64,000 bases of DNA from Cyclobacterium roseum (GTDB taxonomy: Bacteria > Bacteroidota > Bacteroidia > Cytophagales > Cyclobacteriaceae). How positions within the stretch are numbered: position 1 is the stretch's first letter; each line of letters begins with the position of its first letter. Both the position numbers and the translations under genes were made by a program. Below, in pieces: positions 1 to 8,659 of the stretch. The stretch lies in contig NZ_WNKF01000014.1 of assembly GCF_010119225.1 (NCBI RefSeq), positions 62,001 through 126,000 on the forward strand, in the 5' to 3' direction. Under the pieces are notes generated by a model. It did no database searches. It had not been told where the DNA came from and saw only the letters and a program-made list of their open reading frames with translations.

Positions 1-118
1 TCATCTTTTTCATCCAAAATTTATTTTATTTTTCACCAAAGAAACCGGTAAAAATATTCCATAGGCGTACGTAGTAGTGCTTCCTTTTGTGTCTACCTTT
101 TTAAATAGACCCTTAGGC

Positions 119-1093
119 ATGAGTAAACACGTATTTTTAGAACTATTGGAAAAGCAGATCCGTGGTCTTACAAACGAACGTGAAGACCGGCTAATTGATG
201 CCATTTTTGAACGGATGGAACGTAGGGGATTGCATCGGAAGCTGGATGCCACTGAGGAGGAAATCAGGGAAAGCATCAAAGCGAAGATAGAGCTGGAACT
301 GAAGCCCCAAAAGAACTATGAATCGGTATCCAGGATGTTGGCCATAGTGGCTGTGGGCTTCGTTGGAATAATGATGATTGCCTTTGTTTTGCTTCCTACT
401 GAAGATGCCGCTTCTTCTGCTCAAATGAAAGAGCGAATTACCAATGAAAATCAAAAGGCGACGATTACCCTTAAAGATGGCAGTAAAGTGCACCTAAACG
501 TAAGTAGTAAACTGAGTTTTCCGGATCCGTTTGAGTCAGAGGAAAGAAAAGTTTCCCTGGAAGGAGAGGCTTTTTTCGAAATAGCCCATGATGCGTCCCG
601 TCCTTTTGTAGTTGAAGTAAATGAGGTAGAGACCAAAGTGTTGGGTACCTCATTCAACGTGAATGCCTATCGCGACGATAAAGTGGAGATTGCTGTGGCC
701 AGTGGCAGTGTGGGGGTAAGGGAAAACCATGATATCAGAGAGGCAACGGAGCAATACCTGATATTGAGTCCGAAACAAATGGCGGTAGTGGATAAAATTA
801 ACCATAACGTTTCGGTCGAATCCATAGATGTAGACCAGTACCTGGCTTGGCGTTCCGAGTCCATCAGTTTTGATTTGTTGCCTTTTGACAGGGTAGTGGA
901 GCGACTGGAAGCGGTGTATAGCATGGAGATCGAATTGGAGGGCTATAAGGAAGGGGACTGTCTGGTGAGGGCCAACTATGTCAATAGAAGTCTTTACCAT
1001 GTATTGTATAGCCTTAAAAACGTAGTGGACTTTGAATACGAACCCGGTGAAGGGAGAAGCATGAAAATATATTATAAGAGATGTAAATTTTAA
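119..1093 (+). CDS. FecR family anti-sigma factor
   Basis: Inner-membrane anti-sigma factor of the FecIR type, which holds an ECF sigma factor until the partner outer-membrane transducer signals. The ATG at 119 gives 324 residues; a GTG 42 bases upstream is open but adds residues unlike the family. There is a cytoplasmic N-terminal region, one membrane helix at about residues 73-93, a periplasmic FecR domain at about 113-203 (contains LKDGSKVHLN and GTSFNVNAY) and a C-terminal DUF4974-like domain at about 246-320. The next gene encodes a SusC with an STN domain, the usual signalling partner. The cognate ECF sigma factor is not in the window and probably lies just upstream of base 1 (inference). 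Confidence 0.93.
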   Translation: MSKHVFLELLEKQIRGLTNEREDRLIDAIFERMERRGLHRKLDATEEEIRESIKAKIELELKPQKNYESVSRMLAIVAVGFVGIMMIAFVLLPTEDAASSAQMKERITNENQKATITLKDGSKVHLNVSSKLSFPDPFESEERKVSLEGEAFFEIAHDASRPFVVEVNEVETKVLGTSFNVNAYRDDKVEIAVASGSVGVRENHDIREATEQYLILSPKQMAVVDKINHNVSVESIDVDQYLAWRSESISFDLLPFDRVVERLEAVYSMEIELEGYKEGDCLVRANYVNRSLYHVLYSLKNVVDFEYEPGEGRSMKIYYKRCKF

Positions 1094-1128
1094 CCGCAAA
1101 AGATGCCTATGGAAAAATAACCAGCAAT

Positions 1129-1160
1129 GAATCCGGAGCTGCGGTAACAGCCCCGGATTC
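1129..1160 (+). promoter_or_regulatory. Hairpin between fecR and susC
   Basis: The leader between the anti-sigma gene and susC contains a long inverted repeat: arms at 1129-1141 and 1148-1160 (GAATCCGG-a-GCTG against CAGC-c-CCGGATTC) with a six-base loop and one mismatch. No T-run follows, so it is a poor intrinsic terminator. A processing or attenuation element that separates expression of the regulator from that of the transporter is one possibility (inference). Confidence 0.45.
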
Positions 1161-1208
1161 TGGCAACGGGTAGTACCCATCAACGATTAACAATAAACAT
1201 TTAAAATT

Positions 1209-4200
1209 ATGAAAATTAATTTACTAAGGCTAATTGTGTTTTACTCCAAACGAACCTTGAAGTATTTCCTGCTACAGATGCTGCTCATTCAATCCATCAT
1301 GGCAGAACCCTCCTCCAGTCAGGGCCTGGAGGATTACCAGGTCACGTTAAGTGCCCATAACCAAAAACTGGTCCGGGTGCTTTCTCAATTGGAAAAGCAA
1401 ACCGATTTTGTGTTTGCCTACAACCAAGAGGTAGCCAGGGATGATTCCAGGGTTACGTTGAACATGACCGCAGATTTAAGAACCATCCTTCAAAAACTAA
1501 CCGAACAGGTGAATTTTGATTTTAAAAGGGTCAATGAGAATATTTTTGTGACCCGACATAAGGGGATGGTACTCAATAATCTGACTGATTATCTTTCAAA
1601 CAATGGAGGGCTTGAGGAAGACTGGATCGAAATTTCGGGGACCGTGGCGGACGAAACCGGCCAGCCCATTCCGGGAGCAACCGTAATTGTGGAAGGGACC
1701 AACCAGGGGACGGTGACCGATATCGATGGTAATTTCACTATTAATGCCGATGAAGGCGAGGTAATACTGATTTCTTTTATCGGCTACCAATCTCAAAGGA
1801 TAACGGTGGCCAATCAAACCAACTTGGATATTGTCCTAGAGGAGGATCAGTCGGACCTGGAGGAAGTGGTGGTAGTCGGTTACGGAACCCAGCGAAAAAG
1901 CGATCTCACAGGAGCAATTTCCTCCGTGTCCAGCGAGGATCTGAAGGAAACACCGGCAGGGAATTTTCTGGAACAATCCCAGGGAAGGCTGGCAGGGGTG
2001 GACATCGTCCGGGCCAACGGGTCTCCCGGCTCTCCGGTACAAATCCGTATCCGGGGCAACCGGTCGATCAATGCCTCAAATAATCCGCTGTATGTGATTG
2101 ATGGTATCCCTACCAGTGCCAATATCAGTGATTTTAACCCCAACGATATTGAATCCATGGAAGTATTAAAAGATGCCAGTGCGGTAGCTATCTATGGTTC
2201 CAGGGGTGCGAATGGTGTGGTTTTGATTACCACCAAAAGGGGCAAGACAGGAAAAGCCGTCATCAGCTACGATGGGTATTATGGGGTCAAGCAACCCATT
2301 CAAGACCTGAACCTGATGAATGGGCAGGAGTTTGCGGCCTATTCCAGAATTGCCAGGGGACATGCAGGGGATGATTCCAGTTTTGACGGCAATTTTCTCG
2401 CACCGTTAGAAATCGAAAACCTACAGGCAGGCAGATTTACCGACTGGTTGGATTTAGCTATTCAGTCGGGAAGCCAGCAGGACCATCAGGTGTCTGTAAG
2501 TGGCGGAACGGATAAGATCAATTATTACGTGTCCGGTTCCTTTTTTAATGAAGACGGCTACATTCCGGGTACCAATTTTGAACGAACTTCGGTAAGAGTG
2601 AACCTGGAATCGCAATTGACAGATAAACTTCGATTGGGCCTGAGCGGAACGGTCAGCCTTAGCGAACGGAACCAGATGTCCAATGCGCCTTATAACAACT
2701 CCCTGGGCTATTCCCCCCTGGTAGGACCTACGGACGAAGAGGGTAATTTCCTGGCTTTTCCCAATCCCCGGGAAGGGCTTCTTGCCAATCCTTTGTTGAA
2801 TTATCAACCCTATCAATATGTAGATGAGACCCGCAGGAACCGGATATTCGCTAATATTTTCGCCGAATACCAGTTCAATGACCACTTGAAACTGCGTGTA
2901 AATTACGGACCTGACTTTAACATAGCCAGAAGGGGAAGGTATACGGGTAGGCTTGAAGGGAATATTAACCAGGGATCTATAGAAAACGACTTGGACTTTG
3001 CCTATACGCAGGAAAACATTCTATCCTACGACCGAACCTTTGGCAAACATGCGTTGAATCTGGTGGGTTTGTTTTCCATTCAGGCCAGTCGATTTGAAGA
3101 ATCGTCTTTATCCGGGCAAGATATACCCATCGAGAAATCCCTTTTTTATGATTTGGGCAGCTCCTCTACGATCACTGGCATAGGCAGTTCCCTGGGCGAT
3201 TGGGGACTGATGTCCTATATGGGGCGTGTTAATTATCGTTATGATGATAAGTTTCTGTTTACCCTGACCGGTCGGGCAGACGGTTCTTCCCGCTTGGCAG
3301 AAGGAAATAAATGGGCCTTTTTTCCGGCGTTTTCTGCAGGCTATATCCTGACAGAAGAGCCGTTTTTACAAGGCAGCCAGGTATCATTTCTCAAACTTCG
3401 CGCTGGCTACGGTGAGGTAGGCAATACTGCCATTGACCCCTTTCAGACCTTGGGTGGCTTGGAACGCACTACCTATATTTTTGGAAGCAATGCTGGATTT
3501 GGGTACGGGAATAACCTTATTCCAAATCCTGACTTGAAGTGGGAGATTTCGAAGACGGTAAATGTCGGATTGGATTTTGGGTTTTTGGAGGACCGGATAA
3601 GCGGATCCCTGGAATATTACATCACCAATACCAGTGATTTGCTGCTTGACCGCTTGCTTCCCATTACCTCTGGTTACAATTCGGTATTGCAAAATATTGG
3701 AAGTACCCGTAACTCGGGTTGGGAGCTTTCGGCTAATGCCAATGTGCTCAACCGCCCTTCGGGGTTCCGTTGGGATGTAAGTATGAATGTTTTTTCCAAC
3801 CGCGAACAAATTACGGAACTGTTTGAAGGTCAAAGTGACGATGTGGGCAATGAGTGGTTTATCGGCGAGCCGGTCAATGTTTTTTATAGTTTTGATCAGG
3901 CGGGTATCTGGCAGTCTGACGAGGCAGACCTGGCAGCTGACTTTGGACAGCAGCCAGGAGATATTCGCATCAATGATGTGAATGGAAGGGATGAGGACGG
4001 AGAACTGACCAAGCAACCGGATGGAAATATCAATGCGGACGACAGAAAAGTCCTGGGCTCTACGGTACCCAACTGGTCCGGAGGTTTGACCAATAGGGTG
4101 TCCTTTAAGGGGTTTGATTTATCGGTACTAGTTCACGCGCGGATGGGCCAAATGCTAAGAAGTGACTACCATAATTTGGGCGGAAACAACTGGCAGGGAA

Positions 4201-4538
4201 GGTACAATGCCATCAATATGGATTATTGGACAACTGACAATCCAAGCAATGCTATCCCGCGACCCAATGCAGGAGAGGCACCGCTTTACTCGGATGCGGT
4301 GCGGTATTTTGATGGATCCTACATTAAGATCCGGAACATTGCGCTCGGATACAATTTCAATGCGAATTGGATCAGTAAATTGGGCATGAGCTCTGCCAGG
4401 ATTTATTCCACCGTAAACAATGCATTTATTTTTTCACCTTATTCAACGGTAGATCCTGAAACGTCCAATGGCATTGTGGGAGGGGGAAGCCCCCTGACCA
4501 CGGCTACGTACATTTTTGGTTTGAATCTGAAATTTTAA
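1209..4538 (+). CDS. SusC/RagA TonB-linked outer membrane transducer with STN domain
   Basis: TonB-dependent outer-membrane importer, 1109 residues, for oligosaccharide uptake with its SusD lid. Order of domains: signal segment in the first ~32 residues; STN (secretin/TonB N-terminal) domain at about 43-115, the part that contacts a FecR protein in the periplasm; carboxypeptidase-regulatory-like Ig domain at about 142-225 (SGTVADETGQPIPGATV); a TonB-box-like EEVVVVGYGTQRKSD stretch; plug; and a long beta-barrel ending in an aromatic/hydrophobic strand (FGLNLKF). The STN domain plus the upstream fecR support sigma/anti-sigma control by substrate binding. susD starts 12 bases downstream. The substrate cannot be read from sequence, but the sulfatases that follow point to a sulfated glycan (inference). 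Confidence 0.96.
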   Translation: MKINLLRLIVFYSKRTLKYFLLQMLLIQSIMAEPSSSQGLEDYQVTLSAHNQKLVRVLSQLEKQTDFVFAYNQEVARDDSRVTLNMTADLRTILQKLTEQVNFDFKRVNENIFVTRHKGMVLNNLTDYLSNNGGLEEDWIEISGTVADETGQPIPGATVIVEGTNQGTVTDIDGNFTINADEGEVILISFIGYQSQRITVANQTNLDIVLEEDQSDLEEVVVVGYGTQRKSDLTGAISSVSSEDLKETPAGNFLEQSQGRLAGVDIVRANGSPGSPVQIRIRGNRSINASNNPLYVIDGIPTSANISDFNPNDIESMEVLKDASAVAIYGSRGANGVVLITTKRGKTGKAVISYDGYYGVKQPIQDLNLMNGQEFAAYSRIARGHAGDDSSFDGNFLAPLEIENLQAGRFTDWLDLAIQSGSQQDHQVSVSGGTDKINYYVSGSFFNEDGYIPGTNFERTSVRVNLESQLTDKLRLGLSGTVSLSERNQMSNAPYNNSLGYSPLVGPTDEEGNFLAFPNPREGLLANPLLNYQPYQYVDETRRNRIFANIFAEYQFNDHLKLRVNYGPDFNIARRGRYTGRLEGNINQGSIENDLDFAYTQENILSYDRTFGKHALNLVGLFSIQASRFEESSLSGQDIPIEKSLFYDLGSSSTITGIGSSLGDWGLMSYMGRVNYRYDDKFLFTLTGRADGSSRLAEGNKWAFFPAFSAGYILTEEPFLQGSQVSFLKLRAGYGEVGNTAIDPFQTLGGLERTTYIFGSNAGFGYGNNLIPNPDLKWEISKTVNVGLDFGFLEDRISGSLEYYITNTSDLLLDRLLPITSGYNSVLQNIGSTRNSGWELSANANVLNRPSGFRWDVSMNVFSNREQITELFEGQSDDVGNEWFIGEPVNVFYSFDQAGIWQSDEADLAADFGQQPGDIRINDVNGRDEDGELTKQPDGNINADDRKVLGSTVPNWSGGLTNRVSFKGFDLSVLVHARMGQMLRSDYHNLGGNNWQGRYNAINMDYWTTDNPSNAIPRPNAGEAPLYSDAVRYFDGSYIKIRNIALGYNFNANWISKLGMSSARIYSTVNNAFIFSPYSTVDPETSNGIVGGGSPLTTATYIFGLNLKF

Positions 4539-4550
4539 ATTGTTCCTGAA

Positions 4551-6188
4551 ATGAAAAATATAGCATTAATACTCGGACTAACGTTTTTACTTGGTTTAAG
4601 CGCTTGTGAGGAGGTCCTGATCGAGGATCCGGTAAGTCTGGCCACAGCAGATGGATATTATGTCACCGCAGCAGGTATTGAGGATGGCCTCAAAGCTTCC
4701 TATACCAGATTGAGGAGCTTTTATGGACAGCAAAATGGCTTTTTCCTGACCGTTACCGGAACCGATATCTTCACCAATGGTTTTGGCGGCATTGCCAATA
4801 ACCCACACATTAATAATTATTCACCCAATTTTCTGGGAACTAGTGGAACAGTGACAAATATTTGGAATAACCTTTACATAGGCGTAAACCAATGCAATAC
4901 AGTGGTTAACAGGGTTCAGGATGCCACCGGATTATCAGAACAAAGAAAGGCAGAAATCGAAGGCGAGGCGCGTTTCCTGAGAGGCTTGTATTATTTCCAC
5001 CTGGTACAGCAATGGGGAGATGTGCATTTTTCCCTGGATGAAACGGCAGGGGTGGAAACAGAAGCCAACAAGACTCCGGTAAATACCATTTATGAAAATG
5101 GCATTCTTCCGGACCTGGAATTCGCCGTTGCCAATTTACCCGAAAGTGCATCCGAACCCGGAAGAGCTTTCAAGGCGGCTGCCGAGGGATTGCTAGCCAG
5201 GGTTCAGTTAACCCGGGGAAATTGGGAAGAAGCAGAAAGGTTGGCCGCCAATGTCATAAGCAATTACAGTTTTGATTTGGTGACCCCTTATGGTGACTTG
5301 TGGGATATCAATAATGAGGATAATAGTGAATTTATCTGGACGGTACAGTTTACCGACGACCCCTTGCTGAATGGACCGGGTAATTCTGGTCACCTGTATT
5401 TTATATTTGATTATACCTTTAATCCCACCATGGTCCGGGATACGGAAAATGGCAGGCCATTTCAGCGGTTTTTGCCTACCAATTATCTTTTTAGCCTGTA
5501 TGACCGGGAAAAAGATGCCCGCTGGAACGGTTCATTTAAGACCGTTTGGTATGCCAATATTCCCGGGGAAATCAACGGCCATCAGGTTAACCCGGGCGAC
5601 ACGGCCATTCATATCGTCATGGAGCCGGTTCCGGACGAAGTAAAACAGGCGGCCCCGTACTGGATCATTGATTACAAAGGCAACTGGATAGGAGATGTCA
5701 GCGCTTATCAGGAAATCGGTACCAATCAACGTAGAAATTACCCTTCCTTATTGAAGTTTCTGGATCCCCTGCGACCCAGCATCAACGAAACAGCGGGACG
5801 GCGAGACTTTCCGGTGATAAGGTTGGCAGAAATGTACCTGATTGCTTGCGAAGCGGCCTGGAGACAGAATGACAATGCTGGTGCAGCAGACTATATAAAT
5901 GTACTGAGAACCCGGGCCGCCCTGCCTGGAATGGAGGAAGAAATGCAGGTGGCTCCCGGAGACATTGATCTGGATTTTATACTGGAAGAAAGAGCCCGGG
6001 AATTGATCGGCGAAAAGCACCGCTGGTATGACCTGAAGCGTACGGGGACCCTGTTGGAAAGGGTACGGCAGTACAATTTGGATGCTGCTCCCAATATCCA
6101 AGACATGCACCTGGTTAGGCCAATCCCCCAGACCCAAATTGACCGGGTTGGGAACCCGGGTGAATTTCCCCAAAATCCTGGTTATTGA
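4551..6188 (+). CDS. SusD/RagB family glycan-binding lipoprotein
   Basis: Surface lipoprotein that caps the SusC channel and binds glycan; 545 residues, normal for the family. The lipobox LLGLSAC puts the acylated cysteine at residue 19. The C-terminal half has the typical RagB features, including RLAEMYLIACEAAW and an ERARELIGEKHRWYDLKRTG stretch, and the protein ends NPGY as most SusD proteins do. It lies 12 bases behind susC and is certainly co-transcribed with it. Its last codons belong to a 110-bp tandem duplication that continues past the stop codon. Confidence 0.96.
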   Translation: MKNIALILGLTFLLGLSACEEVLIEDPVSLATADGYYVTAAGIEDGLKASYTRLRSFYGQQNGFFLTVTGTDIFTNGFGGIANNPHINNYSPNFLGTSGTVTNIWNNLYIGVNQCNTVVNRVQDATGLSEQRKAEIEGEARFLRGLYYFHLVQQWGDVHFSLDETAGVETEANKTPVNTIYENGILPDLEFAVANLPESASEPGRAFKAAAEGLLARVQLTRGNWEEAERLAANVISNYSFDLVTPYGDLWDINNEDNSEFIWTVQFTDDPLLNGPGNSGHLYFIFDYTFNPTMVRDTENGRPFQRFLPTNYLFSLYDREKDARWNGSFKTVWYANIPGEINGHQVNPGDTAIHIVMEPVPDEVKQAAPYWIIDYKGNWIGDVSAYQEIGTNQRRNYPSLLKFLDPLRPSINETAGRRDFPVIRLAEMYLIACEAAWRQNDNAGAADYINVLRTRAALPGMEEEMQVAPGDIDLDFILEERARELIGEKHRWYDLKRTGTLLERVRQYNLDAAPNIQDMHLVRPIPQTQIDRVGNPGEFPQNPGY

Positions 6189-6390
6189 GGATCCCTAAAA
6201 TCCGCAAACCTGTCAGGTTTTTGTCAATATTTAACCAATAACTGAAGTTAAGAAATTGAAACCTGACAGGTTTTTACTCTCAGAATCCTGGTTATTGAGG
6301 ATCCCTAACATCCGTAAACCTGTCCCGTTTTTGTTGCTATTCAGCCAACAGCAAATGTTGAGTAATTGAAACCAGATACGTTTGTACCCT
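6171..6390. repeat. 110-bp imperfect tandem duplication spanning the susD stop codon
   Basis: Two units of 110 bases, about 6171-6280 and 6281-6390, start with nearly the same sequence (caaaatcctggttattgagg and cagaatcctggttattgagg). The first unit includes the last codons and stop of susD. It carries two small palindromes in opposite orientation, AAACCTGTCAGGTTT at 6206-6220 and AAACCTGACAGGTTT at 6259-6273. The second unit is diverged and its palindromes are damaged. The paired inverted palindromes resemble a REP/BIME-type element. Confidence 0.8.
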
Positions 6391-6555
6391 TTCTATTGAA
6401 TTTAGGGTCATGCGGCGGAATTAAGGTAAGTAGTTAACAATGGAGGACCCCGGTACCATATCCGGGGCCTCTTTATATTAAACGCCATGAGATATCCATT
6501 TCGAGGCAAAGGATAACCATACCTATTTTCACAACCATCCTATCAACCGTTTCCA
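6189..6555. other. Gene-free spacer between susD and sulfatase 1
   Basis: These 367 bases hold no convincing gene. They contain the tandem duplication with its palindromes, a terminator-like hairpin at 6443-6471, and about 80 bases of leader in front of the sulfatase. TACGTTTG at 6377-6384 fits the Bacteroidota -7 consensus TAnnTTTG, but it lies inside the repeat and has no well-spaced -33 element. Confidence 0.6.
6443..6471 (+). terminator. Probable terminator after susD
   Basis: Strong GC-rich hairpin: GAGG-a-CCCCGG (6443-6453) pairs with CCGGGGCCTC (6462-6471) across an eight-base loop with one bulged A. A short TTTATAT tract follows. It would separate the fecR-susC-susD unit from the sulfatase genes. 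Confidence 0.55.
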
Positions 6556-8130
6556 ATGAAAAGCCAACCGACATTTCTGTTTTTGGGTTTGATGTACTTA
6601 ACTCTGAGCTGTCAAACGCCTGGTGAAACCCTGGGAGATGAAAGACCTAATATTGTCATCATTATGGCAGATGATCTGGGGTATTCCGACCTGGGATGCT
6701 ACGGGTCCGAAATCGCTACGCCAAACCTGGATGGCCTCGCAAAAGATGGTCTAATGTTCCAGCGATTTTACAATGCCGCCAGGTGCTGCCCGACCAGAGC
6801 CTCCTTGCTGACGGGTTTATATCCCCATGAAGCCGGTATGGGAGGGATGGTCAGTTCGGTGTCCAGCGACCCGGAACCCGGACCCTACCAAGGCTTTCTG
6901 AATAAGGAATCCGTTACGATTGCGGAAGTACTTGGGGAAGCCGGTTACGCTACCTATATGTCCGGAAAATGGCATGTTGGCGAGAAGAAGGAGCATTGGC
7001 CCAGAACACGGGGCTTTGACCGGTATTTTGGATTGATCAGTGGCGGCAGTAGCTATTTTGAGCTGGACAAAGGCTCTGAACGCCTACGCCAAATGGCCTT
7101 GGACGACGACCCCTGGGAACCTCCCAAAGATGACTTTTACATGACGGATGCCTTTTCGGACCATGCGGTGCAATTTGTCCGGGAGCACGGCGAAAGCAAA
7201 GCTGAGAATCCCTTTCTACTTTATCTCGCCTATACGGCACCTCACTGGCCCCTGCACGCCTTACCGGAAGATATTCGAAAGTACGAAGGCCGGTATGCCA
7301 TCGGCTGGGATTCTTTACGGCAGGAGCGGTACGGAAGGCAGCTTCGCCTGGGGGTATTAGATCCTGATTTCCGTCTCACGCCAAGAGAAGAGGGGGTGTC
7401 TTCCTGGGAAGCAGCGGCTGATAAAGCCGACTGGGAAAAACGAATGACGGTTCATGCCGCCATGGTCGACCGGATGGATCAGGGTATCGGTAAGTTGGTC
7501 CGGGAGTTGAAAGCGAATGGAATGTATGACAACACGCTAATCGTTTTCCTATCCGATAATGGGGCCTCTCCTGAAAGTATTGCCGGAAGGAACATGCATG
7601 ACCCCAATTCCGAAATAGGCTACCCCGGTTCTTACGTTGCCTTTAAGAAACCCTGGGCCATCGCTTCCAATACGCCGTTCAGAAGATACAAACGATGGCT
7701 GGAAGAAGGAGGGATGACCACTCCGATGATTACTCATTGGCCCAATGGAATCACACAAAAAGGAATTACCAGAGAAACGGGTCATGTGGTGGATATCATG
7801 GCCACCTGTTTGGAATTAGGTAACACGGCGTATCCGGAACGCTATCAGGGAAACCAACTAAAACCGCTGCGTGGGAAAAGTCTCGTACCTGTTTTTAAAG
7901 GGGAGCAAATGGAGCAAAACCGGGAGTTGTTTTGGGAGCATTTTGGGCATCAGGCCATGCGAAAAGGGAAATGGAAAATCATTTCCAAAGCTCCCGAATT
8001 TGACTGGGGATTATTTGACCTGGAAAAGGACCCCACCGAACTCAACGAAATCGGCAGGCAAAATCCACAAATTCTTGAGGAAATGGTTAAAGATTACGCT
8101 AGTTGGGCTGAAGAGGTTGGTGTCAGATAG
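6556..8130 (+). CDS. Sulfatase 1 (arylsulfatase-type, lipoprotein)
   Basis: Type I formylglycine sulfatase, 524 residues, hydrolysing sulfate esters. The lipobox LTLSC places the lipid-bearing cysteine at residue 19, so it should act in the periplasm or on the surface. The active-site consensus is intact: metal-binding D39-D40 (ADDLGYSD), the formylglycine cysteine C77 in CCPTRASLLTG, SGKWHVG, SDNG, and the active-site lysine in PFRRYKRWLEEGG. Conversion of C77 needs a maturase encoded elsewhere. The exact sulfatase subfamily and the sugar position cleaved cannot be decided here. First of four sulfatases in the locus. Confidence 0.94.
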   Translation: MKSQPTFLFLGLMYLTLSCQTPGETLGDERPNIVIIMADDLGYSDLGCYGSEIATPNLDGLAKDGLMFQRFYNAARCCPTRASLLTGLYPHEAGMGGMVSSVSSDPEPGPYQGFLNKESVTIAEVLGEAGYATYMSGKWHVGEKKEHWPRTRGFDRYFGLISGGSSYFELDKGSERLRQMALDDDPWEPPKDDFYMTDAFSDHAVQFVREHGESKAENPFLLYLAYTAPHWPLHALPEDIRKYEGRYAIGWDSLRQERYGRQLRLGVLDPDFRLTPREEGVSSWEAAADKADWEKRMTVHAAMVDRMDQGIGKLVRELKANGMYDNTLIVFLSDNGASPESIAGRNMHDPNSEIGYPGSYVAFKKPWAIASNTPFRRYKRWLEEGGMTTPMITHWPNGITQKGITRETGHVVDIMATCLELGNTAYPERYQGNQLKPLRGKSLVPVFKGEQMEQNRELFWEHFGHQAMRKGKWKIISKAPEFDWGLFDLEKDPTELNEIGRQNPQILEEMVKDYASWAEEVGVR

Positions 8131-8659
8131 AAAATCAATGCAGGTATAAGGCTATCATTTAACCTGAGTTAAAATATGCTTTAGTATGATTTGTTGCTTT
8201 CACCTATTCTTGAGCTAATAAGTTCTTGCTTGAGAGAAGAGCCACTTGAACAGTTATCCAAATCCTATTTTCAACGGCTCTCCGTTAAGAGATAGGGAGA
8301 CTGGCGATGTAATTACGTGGCCAGACATTCGTGAAAAAACAAAATCACTCCTTCAAAGGGAGAAAGGAGGATTTAGGGACGAAAATGTATCCAATAAAAT
8401 AAATATTCTGACCACGTTTGATACCAGGCTGTTAAAGCAGTAGGTTCTAATAGCCAATTAAGGTATAAAGCGCATACAGATCACAGGATTTTTATTTAAA
8501 TTCAAGCATCGGCATCAGCAAGTCAGGCAAACAGCCTGATCAGAGTAGATTTGGCCTGAATTTAAGGTTCAGTTGAGTAAACACCTTAAATGGTTTATAT
8601 CACCTTATGATCCAGTTTGCACAGGATGTCCTATGTACCCAATTAAAACCAAACAATCT
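8131..8659. other. Spacer before the phosphatase gene, no supported gene
   Basis: An open frame of 65 codons at 8246-8443 (TTG start) has no recognisable similarity and no ribosome-binding site, so I do not call it. A small hairpin, TCAGGC (8523-8528) with GCCTGA (8534-8539), is followed by TAGATTTG at 8546-8553, an exact match to the Bacteroidota -7 element TAnnTTTG. That could be the promoter of the phosphatase gene, about 107 bases from its start, but no clear -33 element is present. Confidence 0.4.

Noticed and set aside
8246-8443. 65-codon plus-strand open frame
   Set aside because: TTG start, no ribosome-binding site and no recognisable similarity. Possible, but not supported.
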